A DNA stretch of 64,000 bases from Cryptomeria japonica (GCF_030272615.1 NC_081414.1:817542396-817606395), one strand, 5' to 3'. Positions 11,501-23,532 are shown, numbered from the stretch's first letter. Made by a program: numbers and translations. Notes: generated by a model from the sequence alone, not told the origin.

Positions 11501-12705
11501 TTGTCTTCACGAGAGGATGTGTGGTTCCACATGAGGCTTGGATGGGCCAGAAGTTCGGATTAGGTTGCCAGGGTTACTAGTGTATGGGCCGGGACCTATG
11601 AAGACTTGCCATGGTATCCATACCAGGTGGTGTGATGACACTTGTCCCTACGTTCGCTAGTGTGTTGTCGTCTTGTCCTTTTTTGAGTACCTTTGTGAGT
11701 CGTCCTTTGTCATTGCCCTTGTGAGTATCAGTTTCATGTTAGTCCCTTGGGTGGTGATGGTTCAGTTTTATGGATGCTCTCATGGACTCTTATGATATTA
11801 GCTTTGATTATGTTCAGCTGGATCCTGTTCCTTGTAAGGATCGTTTATGTATTTATTGACCGGTGTGGTCGTTTGTATATTGTTTATGTATCGCCTTGAT
11901 GGCTGGATTGTATGGTGTAACTTCTTATTCTCTTAACTTTATTATCTATCCGAGGGGGTCTTGCAGTTGAGTAGACCCGGAGATGTAGCCCTTTAGGGGT
12001 GAACTCCGAGATCATTATGGTGTTATGTGGTGTATTCTCTTATGTTTCCTTTATTCAGCTTTATCATGTATGATTAATTTATGTTAGAATGGTTAAGTGG
12101 ATAATGGAATTAACTCTAAATGCTTATATTCAGTTCTATCTTGAATGCCATGTGGATCGAATGCATATTTGGTTGAGATGTGATTTATTGTAATGCATGT
12201 GTGAAATCGTCCTTTAAATGTAATAAGTTGGAATATAGAATAATGTATCTTAGAGTAATAATTATACTCAGTGGTTGTTAAGGAATTTAAATATGCTTGG
12301 AAAGATCTCTTATGTTATGATTAAATCCTAGTGTATTAGAATGTTCGATGTGTGATTTGTAATTTTAAATGAAAAGCTTGAATGAAGACTATGAATGGTT
12401 CTTAATGGATGAATCTTTATTGTGATTTATAATTCCATCTGTTGAAGAAATTATCCTGATTTTGAATTATCTCGTTATTAAGGTATTCAGTTTTTGGATT
12501 AATTGTGTGAGTAAAGTGTATTGTGAAAATTTAAGTAATCTTGTTGGGAAACTCTTTAGGAGTTAGTTGAAGTCTTCCGCTATGTAATCTGAATCTTTGT
12601 TATCTTGTTGCATCTTATGTGTTGTAACTTTAAAAAAAATAAATTTTGCACTCTATTCTTGTAATTTTGGCTTATCCCTTCGGGGTTTCCTGGCGGGGCA
12701 TTACA
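8552..12705 (+). repeat. 3' LTR of E1
   Basis: Near-identical to 774-4926 at a constant offset of 7778 bp over most of its length. It ends GCATTACA and is followed by the duplication AGATT (12706-12710). Differences from the 5' copy are mostly G-to-A or C-to-T, many at CpG. Confidence 0.93.
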
Positions 12706-12710
12706 AGATT

Positions 12711-13017
12711 CATTGGTATAATAAATGTTAGTTGAATGTTATAATGAGTATGATCATGATCTCCTTTGCCTTAATTAGAGTAATATATTATATAAACAAA
12801 ATTAGTTCTACTTTTTAGTGATGCTCACTTGGGTAAGAAGTGAGCATTACAAAAAACTTAAAGAAAAAACATAAATAGATAATGTAATTAACTTAATAAA
12901 ATTTAACTAACATTTTTTTAATAAATCATACCTAAATTATTGACTAACAAAATAAATAACATGAATAATATATTTACTAAATGTAGCCACCCCTTCTCTC
13001 AAAAATACAAATAAAAA
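12711..13017. other. AT-rich spacer, nothing recognised
   Basis: This is host sequence continuing from 773 once E1 and its duplication are removed. It is AT-rich, without open frames or repeats that I can recognise, and ends where the first copy of the triplicated promoter-type repeat begins. Confidence 0.5.
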
Positions 13018-14092
13018 TAAACATATTCTAACTACATAATAGCAAGTAGGAGTGATAAATCACTTATTATATAAAAATTATTAATTACAATAAATTAATC
13101 TTATAAATTTTATTTCTATTTTTTATAAATAATACTAAAATAAGAAATAATCAAAAAATTTATTAAAAAATAATTAATGAATTTTTATTTTTTTTGAAAT
13201 ATATGTAATTTAAGATTATATAACTTTCAAGTTTTATTAACTTAAAAGATGATCTCAATACTTCAAAAGCTAGATAAAACAAAAAGAGAAAAGAAAGATA
13301 AATTGTATTGATATTTATCATTAATTAATTATGGGACCAAGTCTATGGCACAATTTGACAATTAAAAGATTGCTTACAACTTTTAGTAAGTTATAGCAAA
13401 GTTATCATAGACAATTGATTTGTCAGATTTTTTACTTGGTTTTCCTTTCACATCTTGAATACATAAGTAAAAGATTCAATGGAAGCAGATCAAAGTTCGT
13501 AAGCAATATAAATTGTATTGACATTTGTCATTAATTCATTATGGGACCCATTTTATGGCACAATTAGACAATTAATATATTGCTTTCAACTTTTGATAAG
13601 TTATAGCAAAAGTATCATAGACAATTGATTTGTCATATTTTTTATTTGATTTTTATTTCAAATCTTGAATGCATAAACAAAAGATTCAATAGAAATAGAT
13701 AAGAATTGATAACATATTTCATAATCAATAAGTAACAATTCCCAATAAAAATTGACTGATTAATATTGTTGTCAGTGTGTGGTCCTTATACAATGACTAA
13801 TTCCAATACAATGGAAGATAAATAGTGTTACCATCAAAATTGGCTTAGTTGAATTGGAAAGAAGAGCATTTCATATCTCCAATGAATTCTCACCACACAA
13901 CTCACAATATATGTTTTTTGTCATTATATGATAGTAAAAACACATTTAGCATAATTACATTTTTAGAAAAATAAATGGCTAAAAATTCAAACACATTCAT
14001 TGAACACTAAATACCATGCAAAGCATTCAAATTCCACTCTTTGCATTCGCAATATAAATATCAGTGTGCTTGTAAAGTTGAGCACAAACATT
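13018..14092 (+). repeat. Promoter-type repeat, copy 1 of 3
   Basis: About 1.07 kb, starting AAACATATTCTAACTACATA. It repeats at 14093 and 19599, and copy 3 runs directly into the terpene synthase gene. Inside are two ~190-bp subrepeats (about 13310-13470 and 13510-13680) sharing CATAGACAATTGATTTGTCA. The end contains AATATAAATATCAGTG (TATA-like, near 14050) and GTTGAGCACAAACATT, matching the TATA and leader region of the real gene. No exon follows this copy. It also preserves the uninterrupted site GATCTCAATACTTC, where copy 2 carries a solo LTR. Confidence 0.82.
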
Positions 14093-17000
14093 AAACATAT
14101 TCTAACTACATAATAGCAAGTAGGAGGGATACATCATTTATTATATACAAATTATTACTTACCATAAATTAACTCTTATAAAATTTTACTTCTATTTTTA
14201 TAAGTAATACTAAAATAAGAAATAATCTGAAATTTAATTAAAAAATAATTAATGAAAATTAAAAATTTATTTGAAATGCATGTAATTTAAGACTAGATCA
14301 CTTTCGAGTTTTATTAACTTGAAAGATGATCTCAATATGTAATGCCCCACCAAGAAACCCTGAAGGGATTAAGCCATAATACAAGAATAGAGTGCAATAA
14401 TTTTTTTAAAAAAAGTTACACCACAAAGATACAACAAGATATCAAAGATTCAGATTACATAGCGGAAGACTTCAACTAACACCTAAAGAGTTTCCCAATG
14501 AGATTACTTAAATTTCACAATTCACTAGACTCACACAATTAATCCAATAAGCGGATAATACTAATAACGAGATAATTCTTAATCAGGATAATTTCTTTCA
14601 AAGGATGGAAATATAAATCACAAACAAAGATTCATCCATAAGATCTATTCATAATCTTCATTCAAACTTTTCATTTAAAATTACAAGTCATACATCGAAT
14701 AATCTAATACACTAGAATTCCATCATAAACATAAGAGATCTTTCCAAGCATACTTAATTTCCTTAACAACAACTGAATATATTCCATTACTCTAAGTTAC
14801 ATTCTTTCATATTCCAACTTATTGCATTTTAAGAGACGATTACATACATGCATCTACGATAAATCTCATCTAAACTACTTATGCATTCGATCAACATGGC
14901 ATTCAAGAAAGGACTGCATATAAACATTTAAAGTTAAATTCCATTTATCCACTTAACCATTCTAACATAAGCTAATCATACATGATAAAGCTGAATAAAG
15001 GAAACATAAGAGAATACATCACATAACACCATAATGATCTCGGAGTTCACCCCTAAAGGGCTACATCTCCGGGTCTGCTCAACTGCAAGACCCCTCTGAT
15101 AAATAATAAAGTTAAGAATACAAGAGGTTACACTATACAATCCAACCATCAAGGCGATACATAAACAATATACAAATGACCACATCGATCAATTAATACA
15201 TAAACGATCCCTGAAAAGAACAGGATCCAGCTGAACATAATCAAGCTAATACAAAGGTCCAGAAGAGCATCCATAAAACTGAGCCATCACCACCCAAGGT
15301 CTAACATGAAACTGATACTCACAAGGGCATAAACAAAGGATGACCCACAAGGTACTCTTAACAGGACAAAATGACAACACACTAGCGAACGTAGGGACAA
15401 GTGTCATCACACAACCTGGTATGGATACCATGGCAAGTCTTCATAGGTCCCAGCCCCATACACTGGGTTACCCTGGCAACCTAATCCAAGCTTCCAGCCT
15501 ATCCAAGCCTCATGTGGACCCACACATCCTCTCGTGAAGACAAGGATGATGGTTTGCCATTTCAGGCCTTCTCACAGCATGTCAAATCTATGATAGCACT
15601 CGTCCCATGTGTGAGGCACATTTATCTTACTTAGAGATTACAATCTAATCTACTTAAAGGTTATCACTTATTAGACTCACTTTCGATGGGTTACCCAGCA
15701 GCTACTTTGGGCGCGGCCCCCAATTCAAAAGCCACTTTCCCATATGACACTAGACTAAACTCAGATGAACTCAAAACCAGGGAATACACTTGGTCAGACG
15801 AACGGAGTTCAAGAAGGGAGAGACAAACATCCGGTCAACCACGACTCAAGATGAACACTTACTGACGGTACTCTAACTAGAGACCTGGCAACTAAGGTCA
15901 ACCACGAATCATCATTCGACTCACACAAGGAGGATATGATCAAAAATGACACTACCACAAACAATAGTCAACTCAAAAATGAGGACTGAAACAGGTACTC
16001 CAAGACATTCATACGACAGGGTCCTATCAAAATAAACACGACTTGCCATTTCATAAACAAAAGCGAATACAGAAATTAAACTCGCATAGGCAATAAACAG
16101 GAAAGACAATATTCAACAGATGCAATCTTTCCGAATTGATCTAAACATTAAATGTCGATCAAGTTTTCTACAAGATCTAAATCAGATTACAGTATCTACC
16201 TCATCTAGGGATAGGTTGTTCTTGGTTTTCTAACTCTTGAAGGTTCAAAGCATCGAACAGACATATAAAGCCATAAAGAGTTTTTAAACCAAATTCATAT
16301 TAATAGAACTCAGACAACCATTAATCAATTAAACAAGGTATTTAATCTCCAATCAAAACGTCATAGACATACTGGTTCAAAACCGTCCTCTACAGTTTCA
16401 TATTTTTCAATCCCAGATGCATAATACGGATCACAGAATATAATTATAAAAAGAGAATCTAATGAAGATAATCATTTCCAAAAGCACATCGTTTCAATTT
16501 CTACGATCAATGGTAAAATATCTCACTTACTTCTCGATTACTCAAATGATATGTTCTAAGATAATATTTAACATCATCAAATAGTAATTACATCGTATTT
16601 CAACGATTTTCCAATAACACATTATTCTATTTTGTTTTTAAACAATAATACCTCAATTAGCCAAATGCTCTAATCAGCTAGAAGGTAAGATCTAGATTTA
16701 TTAATCCAAGATCAATAAGAATATAAGCAACAATATTCAATTGCGAAATAACAGTTGTAGAACTTAATTAGGAAGAGGGCATAAGTCACGAAATGAAGTT
16801 GAATAACAATTAGCCTATAAACTCCATTATAAAGTTAATCAATACCAAACTAACATTTGTCAAGATTAATGCCACCTTAATCAAAATTAAGAACTAATTA
16901 AGACTAAGCATTAAAATAATATTTAAAATATCATATGCATTTTTTTGAATACTAAAAAAAAAACATTAAAAAAAAAAAAACATTTTATAAACTATGTTCT

Positions 17001-19598
17001 TTTTAAAAAAAATGCATTTAAAAACATAGGCGAGGGCGGGGCCCACCTCCCAACGGGATGGCTGGGCGCCCAAGCCCTAGCCGCTAGCGGAGAAGGCTCG
17101 CGGGCGGTGCCACGGTGGTGCCCGCAGGTCCGCGACGCCCTGCGGCCACCGCGACCACCGCCGTGAGCCGCGACACAGGCGTTGGGTGAGCGGGAGGAAG
17201 GTAAAATGCGCGGGGGATGAGCGGGGGAGGAGAGGAGGAGCGGGTGGAGCTCCGCTCCCCGCCCTCCAAACCCCAAACCCACAGTTAAAACATACAACAC
17301 ACAGGCTCACTTTAAACAAATCAATATCTTCCCCTTTATTTTTTTTAAAACACACAGGTTCGAAACAATAAAAACCAAAACGCCCACCACAATATGATAA
17401 TAAATGATTAAAAACGCACAGGCTCAAAATAATAAGTTCGTTTTAAACGAACTATGTTTTGGGTATCATGATATTTGATGATAAACACATTTTTTTTTTC
17501 CAAACACAAACAGGTTTTAACACCCAAAAGATATGAGGAATTACAACACCTCAAAAACATTTCCAGCCAAACTATCTAATTTACATTATCAGTTCATAAT
17601 CTTGGCATTCAATGGAGGATCTAAAACCAAGATAGCATGAAAACATTCAAACCCCCATTTCCATTTTAAACAATAACTAAAATTGAGAATTGGATCCTAC
17701 CTGATCTCGCATTCCTGGCAAGATCTATTGAAGAGTCCTAATCTCCAGCTACCAAAACCCTCCTTCTCCATCCAAAACCCCCAAATTTCATCTCCAAAAT
17801 CTTTTCCAACCAAAATTTTTCCAAAATTATCCATCCTCCAAAATTTCCCCAAATTTTGGGTTATATGGAAGAGTTGACCCAAAAATTCCATTTTTGGAAT
17901 TAAAATTCTTATTTAAAAATAATCTTCCAAAACTAATTCTCAAAATTAATTCCTTTCTAGCTATAGCAACAATTAACTTGCTTTTCAATTCAAAAAAAAT
18001 GATTTTCTCATTCAATCCAATTTAGCCTTTCTAATTTCAAAAGCCAACAGAATACAATTAAGTCTATCGCAATTAAATACCAAACTTTCTTTTCAACAGC
18101 ATATTCAAAATGCATTTAATATTCAAAATCAGTCATTTAATCGAACTCACTCCCAATTTAAAATAACCAATTCATATCAATGAAAATCGCATAACGAAAT
18201 CCCGAATTACTTTAGTCCAATAATCTCTAATGCACAAATACATATTTAATCAAAATAATTACTAAGGACTAATTAATCAATTTATCCATACACACCAAGC
18301 ACGCAAATCGAGAAGGTCAACCAAATAGATGACTCGCAAACCCAAACAAAAAGGGAATACCGACGACGGCTGACGATGCTCACTTGAGCATGACTAGGGT
18401 CAACTAGGGTCTTACGACCACCTAATCCAACTCCAAGGATAGAAGAGGTACACTCAAACCTGCAATTCCAGGTGAAGACGAACCTCGCACTCATGCTGCG
18501 TTGTACTTGAAATTTCCTGCAACCAAGAGTCATACATGCATACATATATAAAATTAATGAAAGCGTTAGCTCGATATTAATACCACGAAATAGGAACACT
18601 AAACAACTAGCATATACTAGTGCGAAAATCACATCCACAGCTATGCGTTAAATCAAGCATATGACTGTAACATTATATTAAGATAAACTAATCAAGATTA
18701 AACCAAGGTTAGAGATTGATTAGGGCAGGGGTACTACACAATACTTCAAAAGAGAGATAAAACAAAAAGAGAAAAGAAAGATAAATTGTATAGATATTTA
18801 TCATTAATTAATTATGGGACCAAGTCTATGGCACAATTTGACAATTAAAATATTGCTTTCAACTTTTGGTAAGTTATAGAAAAATTATCATAGACAATTG
18901 ATTTGTCAAATTTTTTATTTGGTTTTCCTTTCACATCTTGAATGCATAAGTGAAAGATTGAATTGAAGTAGGTCATAGTTGATAAGAAAGATAAATTGTA
19001 TTGACATTTGTCATTAATTAATTATGGGGCCCATTTTATGGCACAATTAGACAATTAAAAATATTGCTTTCAAATTTTGATAAGTTATAGAAAAAGTATC
19101 ATAGACAATTCATTTGTCATATTTTTTACTTGGTTTTCATTTCAAATCTTGAATGCATAAATAAAAGATTCAATAGAAGTAGGTCAGAATTGATAACATA
19201 TTTCATAATCAAAAAGTAACAATTCCCAATAAAAATTGATTGATTAATATTGCTATGAGTGTGTGGTCTAGATACAACGACTAATTCCAATATAATATAA
19301 ATATCTATTAATTTTATGTATCAATCAAATACCATTACCATCAGAATTGACTTAGTTGAATGGAGAGAAGATCATTTCATATCTCCAACGGATTCTCACC
19401 ACACAATTCACAATATATGCTTTTTGTCATTATATGGCTATAAAAACACACTTAGCACAATTACATTTCTAGAAAAATAAATGGCTAAAAATTCAAACAC
19501 ATTCATTGAACACTAAATACCATGCAAAGAATTCAAATTCCACTCTTTGCATTGACAATCTAAATATCTATGTGCTTGTAAAGTTGAGCACAAGCATT
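14093..19598 (+). repeat. Promoter-type repeat, copy 2 of 3, split by a solo LTR
   Basis: Copy 2 consists of 14093-14337 and 18744-19598, interrupted by the solo LTR at 14338-18738 plus one copy of its duplication. Without the insertion it is about 1.1 kb. It has the same two subrepeats (about 18780-18940 and 18990-19150). Its TATA-like stretch has decayed (CTAAATATCTATG near 19560), and no exon follows. Confidence 0.82.
14338..18738 (-). mobile_element. Solo LTR of the LARD family, reverse orientation (E3)
   Basis: A single LTR of 4401 bp reads, on the minus strand, from TGTAGTACCCC (ending 18738) to GGGGCATTACA (14338). It is flanked by CAATA at 14333-14337 and 18739-18743. No internal region or second LTR is present, so it is the product of LTR-LTR recombination. 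It is more diverged from E1 than the two E1 LTRs are from each other. It keeps the GC island (about 17025-17275) and the hairpin at 14339-14380 with loop TTCA instead of TTCG. The 118-codon frame at 18282-18638 lies inside this LTR and is not a gene. Confidence 0.92.
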
Positions 19599-19640
19599 AA
19601 ACATATTCTAACTACATAATAGCAAGTAGGAATAATAAAT

Positions 19641-20233
19641 AATTCAGTTATAATAGGTGGTTTGATTTCTAACCTTTATGATGACACGATGTTTTCTCTT
19701 GTAGCCTTTTTGGATCATGTGTCTCTAGATATCTTGGCTGTGGCTGTTAATGTGTTTTCAGGTATTCATTTCATTCTTGATTAGTTGAAGGTTGTAATTT
19801 CTCTTTCGAGTGTAGTTGTGCCTCTACAAGTGGTTGCTCCAGAAGATTAGAATGTGGGGGCTTCCCAACCTTTGTCTCCTCCTTAGGAAGGTCCCAACAC
19901 TTGGTTTTTGCACTCCTGATGCTTCATGATCACCTTCTTCTTTGATAATTTTGTATTTGCTTCACATATTTTGGGGGGCTGGGCTTTATTGATGTAATTG
20001 GCTTTGTTGGCCCTTATGGTTTTTTGGGGATGGTTTGGGGCTGGTTTGGATTATTCACTTCTCCTCTTCGATTATAATCAGCTTTACTATTTTCCCATTT
20101 GGACTTTATGAGCAAGATCGGAGGTTTTCTTTGCCTGGTTCTTTCCTATCCATGCTCTTTGATCCAGGTTTGTATATAAAAATTATAAATATTAATAAAA
20201 TTAGTGGTCTTCCACTTGTATTGAAAAATAAAT
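19641..20233 (+). mobile_element. 3' fragment of a LINE-type retroposon
   Basis: This stretch interrupts promoter repeat copy 3. Its 3' part (GGTTCTTTCCTATCCATGCT, then a short AT-rich tail) resembles 3' ends of plant LINEs and the tail of the fragment at 35104-35870. It ends TTGAAAAATAAATAAAAAAT. A possible duplication AATAAAT is at 19634-19640 and 20227-20233. No reverse transcriptase motif is present in the fragment. Confidence 0.6.
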
Positions 20234-21163
20234 AAAAAATCATTATATATAAATTATTAATTATCATAAATTAATTCTTATAAATTTTTATTTCTATTTT
20301 TATAAATAATATTAAAATAAGAAATTATCTAAAATTTTATTAAAAATTAATTAATGAAAATTAAAAATTTATTGGAAATGCATGTAATTTAAGATTAGAT
20401 CACTTTCGAGTTTTATTAACTTAAAAGATGATCTCAATATTTCAAAAGTTAGATAAAACAAAAATAGAAAAGAAAGATAAATTGTATTGACAGTTGTCAT
20501 TAATTAGTTATGGGACCAAGTCTATGGCACAATTTGACAATCAAAATATTTCTTTCAACTTTTGGTAAGTTATAGCAAAATTGTCATGGGCAATTGATTT
20601 GTCAAATTTTTTACTTGGTTTTCCTTTCATATCTTGAATGGATAAGTGAAAGATTCAATTAAAGTAGGTCATAGTTGGTAAGAAAGATAAATTGTATTGA
20701 CATTTGTCATTAGTTAATAATGGGACCCATTTTATGGCACAATTAGACAATTAAAATATTGCTTTCAACTTTTGGTAAGTTATAGCAAAAGTATCATAGA
20801 CAATTGATTTGTTAGATTTTTTACTTGGTTTCCCTTTCAAATCTTTAATGCATAAATTAAAAATTCAATAATGATTAATATTGATGTGAGTGTGTGGTCC
20901 AGATATAATGACTAATTCCAATATAATATAAATATCTATTAATTTTATGTATCAATCAAATACCATTACCATCAGAATTGACTTAGTTGAATTGGAGAGA
21001 AGATCATTTCATATCTCCGATGGATTCTCACCACACAATTCACAATATATGCTTTTTGTCATTATATGGCTGTAAAAACACACTTAGCATAATTACATTT
21101 CCAGAAAAATAAATGGCTAAAAAATTAAACACGTTCATTGAACACTAAATACCATGCAAAGCA

Positions 21164-21170
21164 TATAAAT
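21164..21170 (+). promoter_or_regulatory. TATA box of the terpene synthase gene
   Basis: TATAAAT lies 88 bases before the start codon, which would leave a leader of roughly 60 bases. The surrounding GCATATAAATATCAGTG is repeated in promoter repeat copy 1 and, degraded, in copy 2. The assignment rests on position and motif only. Confidence 0.6.
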
Positions 21171-21257
21171 ATCAGTGTCCTTGTGAAGTTGAGCACAAGC
21201 ATTCAACTTATAAATTTTTGTTGGTCTCAATTTTTTTGGACACAACATTTAATTGCG

Positions 21258-21371
21258 ATGTCTACTTTGAAGGGAGATAACATTTCTTCTATTTCTTCTG
21301 TGGAAACACCTCAAAAATATTTAAATCTGTGGAACGATGAGTTTGTCCAATCTATGGAAACACCATATGGG
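21258..21371 (+). CDS. Terpene synthase exon 1
   Basis: This exon encodes 38 residues from ATG at 21258 in a clean context about 90 bases after the TATA box. It contains the N-terminal LWNDEFVQS block and ends in METPYG before GTAAAT. There is no tandem arginine before the tryptophan block and no serine-rich transit peptide. Confidence 0.82.
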
Positions 21372-21460
21372 GTAAATAACTTCTTTTCTATTCTCAACAA
21401 AGTTTTCCTTTGTAGATTCTTCTGCTATTTTTTCTTCCTTGTTGATTGTGCATTTTTCAG

Positions 21461-21645
21461 GGATCTGAATACCGAGAACGTGTGGAAACACTAGTTAAGG
21501 AAGTGAAAATGTTTTTAAAAGAAATGCAAACTGGATTAGATGGTGATTTGATCGAGCGACTTGAGATGGTTGATGCATTGCAATGCCTCGGAATAGATCC
21601 ATATTTTCAGGCTGAAATAAAAGAAGCTCTTGATTATGTTTACGG
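21461..21645 (+). CDS. Terpene synthase exon 2
   Basis: It follows CATTTTTCAG and encodes the start of the alpha-helical N-terminal domain: EYRERVETLVKEVK, then LIERLEMVDALQCLGID and FQAEIKEALDYVY, all strong family signatures. The donor is GG/GTTTGT, splitting a codon. Confidence 0.85.
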
Positions 21646-21863
21646 GTTTGTTGAATTTTTCTTTTACCATTTGGGTTGCTAACAAAATATATAAATTGTG
21701 ATGGAAATCCTAACATATTACTCGATTGTCAGTGTTAAAGTTTCTATATAGGTGATAAATATCTTTTGAGGTTACATAGCTCGCTTGTGATAGAAATAGT
21801 TTTGCAGTGGATCTTACATGATTGAATACATTAACAAAAAGGTTTAGTTAATAATGGATGCAG

Positions 21864-21979
21864 ATGTTGGGATGGAAGTGTGGGCATGGGATTAGAATCC
21901 AGAAGTGTTACGAAGAATTTGAATGCTACAGCTTTAGGACTCAGACTTCTCAGGCTCCATCGTTATGGTGTATCTGTAG
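21864..21979 (+). CDS. Terpene synthase exon 3
   Basis: It follows GGATGCAG and encodes CWDGSVGMGLESRSV and NATALGLRLLRLHRYGV, the conserved 'LNTTALGFR.LRLH' block of conifer terpene synthases. It ends one base into a codon before GTACCC. Confidence 0.82.
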
Positions 21980-22218
21980 GTACCCAAATAGCGTAATATA
22001 ATTTAAATATATTTTTCAATCCTTATTCTATATATGAAAGTTGCAACTATCAGAGAATGTATATATATATTTTTTGATATATTTATACTGATTCCAATAA
22101 CTCACTGTACTTTTAAAATGTCTTTTCTTTCATTATCAACCTTAATAATTTCTTTATTGTTTTCTAGTACTTACATAGAGATGATTAATGATTTGTTTAT
22201 GTGTTATACTATGGGAAG

Positions 22219-22463
22219 ATGTGTTGCATAACTTCAAAGATAAAAGTGGGTAGTTCTTTTTCTCGGAAGGAAACAATGATAATAATCAGAATATTATTGT
22301 AGAGGAATATGGGATGCAAAGTATTCTCAATCTCTTTAGAGCTTCAAGTGTGGAATTTCCAGGAGAAAAAGTTATGGAAGAAGCGAAAATGTTTAGTTCA
22401 ACATATCTTAAGCAAATATTACAAAAAAATGAAAATACATATAAGAAAAGTTTTCTGAAAGAG
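22219..22463 (+). CDS. Terpene synthase exon 4, carrying the premature stop
   Basis: It follows GGGAAG and begins [11 protein letters not shown], then TAG at 22251-22253, then FFFSEG. The frame continues open to the donor and encodes [20 protein letters not shown], a near-consensus stretch. The stop replaces the usual glutamine of 'KG-Q-F', consistent with CAG to TAG. Confidence 0.83.
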
Positions 22464-22556
22464 GTAATTTTTTTTAAATTGAATTATTATATTAAGAACA
22501 TTCTTAAAATAGAAGTTAATGGATAATTATTAAATTTTATCATTTTAATTCCATAG

Positions 22557-22648
22557 GTGGAATATGCACTCTTGTATGAATGGACTCATACCTTTTCTAG
22601 ATGGGAGGCACAAAATTTCATTGAAATATATGAAGAGGACAATTTCAA
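22557..22648 (+). CDS. Terpene synthase exon 5
   Basis: It follows TTCCATAG and encodes VEYALLYEWTHTFSRWEAQN and EIYEEDNF, matching the 'EY.....LPR.EARNYI' region. It ends two bases into a codon before GTAAAAG. Confidence 0.8.
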
Positions 22649-22743
22649 GTAAAAGTTACAAATATTATTATCAATTATTTTTCAACTTTTCAATTAATAA
22701 TAGATTTTAAACTTCTTTGAGCTAATTAAGAGATTTTTTTCAG

Positions 22744-22833
22744 GTTAAAGGATAACAAGATTCTGGAATTGGCAAAATTAGATTTCAATATATTACAGTT
22801 TGTGTACAAGATGGAGATGAAAAAAGTCTCTAG
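22744..22833 (+). CDS. Terpene synthase exon 6
   Basis: It follows TTTTTTTCAG and encodes ILELAKLDFNILQFVYKMEM, the conserved 'LLELAKLEFN' helix before the catalytic domain. It ends in SR/SWW across the next junction. Confidence 0.82.
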
Positions 22834-23174
22834 GTAATTATCACTGTCAAACAAATTAAATAATTTTTTTTTTGAAAATGATAGATTTAAATAATATGAA
22901 AGCAACAAAAACAATTAATAATGAAAATATTATAAATTTATGCAATAGTTTAATGTTTGATCTAATCATAAATTAAACAGTTGATTACTTTGTTGATATA
23001 TTTGAATGAATTCAACCAAGGTTTATCATGCATTGAGAACTACCAATTTAAAACATTTATATTCTTGATAAGAGCATGGATATAGTTAAAAGAAAAATTT
23101 AATTATTCTGAACCTATCAATTTTAAAATTAATTATTAAAAAGAATGTAATAATTTAATTTATTTTTATGACAG

Positions 23175-23532
23175 TTGGTGGGCAGAATGCGAGATCATTA
23201 AATTGATTTCAATTAGACAACGTCCCATGGAATATTATTTGTTAGGAGTTAGTGCTGCAGATGAAGAGGAATTTTGTAGTAGTAGAATGGCTTTTACCAA
23301 ATCAACAACACTTCTTTCTTTAGTGGACGATCTTCTTGATGATTACTTAACATTTGAGCAAGCTGAACTTGTTGTTAGGTCTATTACTCAAGGTTGGGAT
23401 ATTTCTATTGTACAAGATATTCCAGTTGATTTCAAGAGAATTCTAGAATTTATTTTTCAAACAGTACATGAATTGGCAAATGAGGCAACTGGAAAGCAAG
23501 GACGTGACATGATGCCATTTATTACAAAAGTA
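23175..23532 (+). CDS. Terpene synthase exon 7, with the DDxxD motif
   Basis: It follows TTATGACAG and encodes the core of the catalytic alpha domain: SWWAEC, RPMEYYLLGV, then LVDDLLDDY (DDxxD, magnesium and diphosphate binding), EQAEL, GWDIS and GRDMMPFITKV. Conifer genes usually have an intron within this stretch; here it is one 358-base exon. Confidence 0.87.

Larger units (their letters stand above)
774..12705 (+). mobile_element. Complete LARD-type LTR retrotransposon (E1)
   Basis: The element begins TGTAGTACCCC, ends GGGGCATTACA, and is flanked by the 5-bp duplication AGATT (769-773 and 12706-12710). The LTRs (774-4926 and 8552-12705) are about 4.15 kb each. About 30 differences between them were counted by eye, mostly C/T or G/A. 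A primer site (TGGTATCAGAGC, 4929-4940) follows the 5' LTR and a polypurine tract (8540-8551) precedes the 3' LTR. The 3.6-kb internal region has no open frame longer than 73 codons and no gag, protease, RT, RNase H or integrase similarity in any frame I read. LTRs over 4 kb with a conserved, non-coding ~3.5-kb interior match the LARD class described from grasses. Mobilisation would need proteins from another element, which is not identified here. Confidence 0.93.
19599..21203 (+). repeat. Promoter-type repeat, copy 3 of 3, adjoining the gene
   Basis: Copy 3 is split by a LINE fragment (19641-20233). It has the paired subrepeats at about 20475-20630 and 20690-20850 and ends with the functional-looking TATA and leader of the terpene synthase. 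In the first two copies the sequence after GAGCACAA(A/G)CATT loops back to the next repeat; here it continues into exon 1. Confidence 0.8.

Noticed and set aside
774-12705. Large tandem duplication with 7778-bp period
   Set aside because: The duplicated parts are LTRs: TG...CA ends, primer site, polypurine tract and a 5-bp target duplication explain the structure fully.
18282-18638. 118-codon minus-strand frame
   Set aside because: Lies wholly within the solo LTR and matches non-coding LTR sequence of E1 and E2, where the frame is interrupted.
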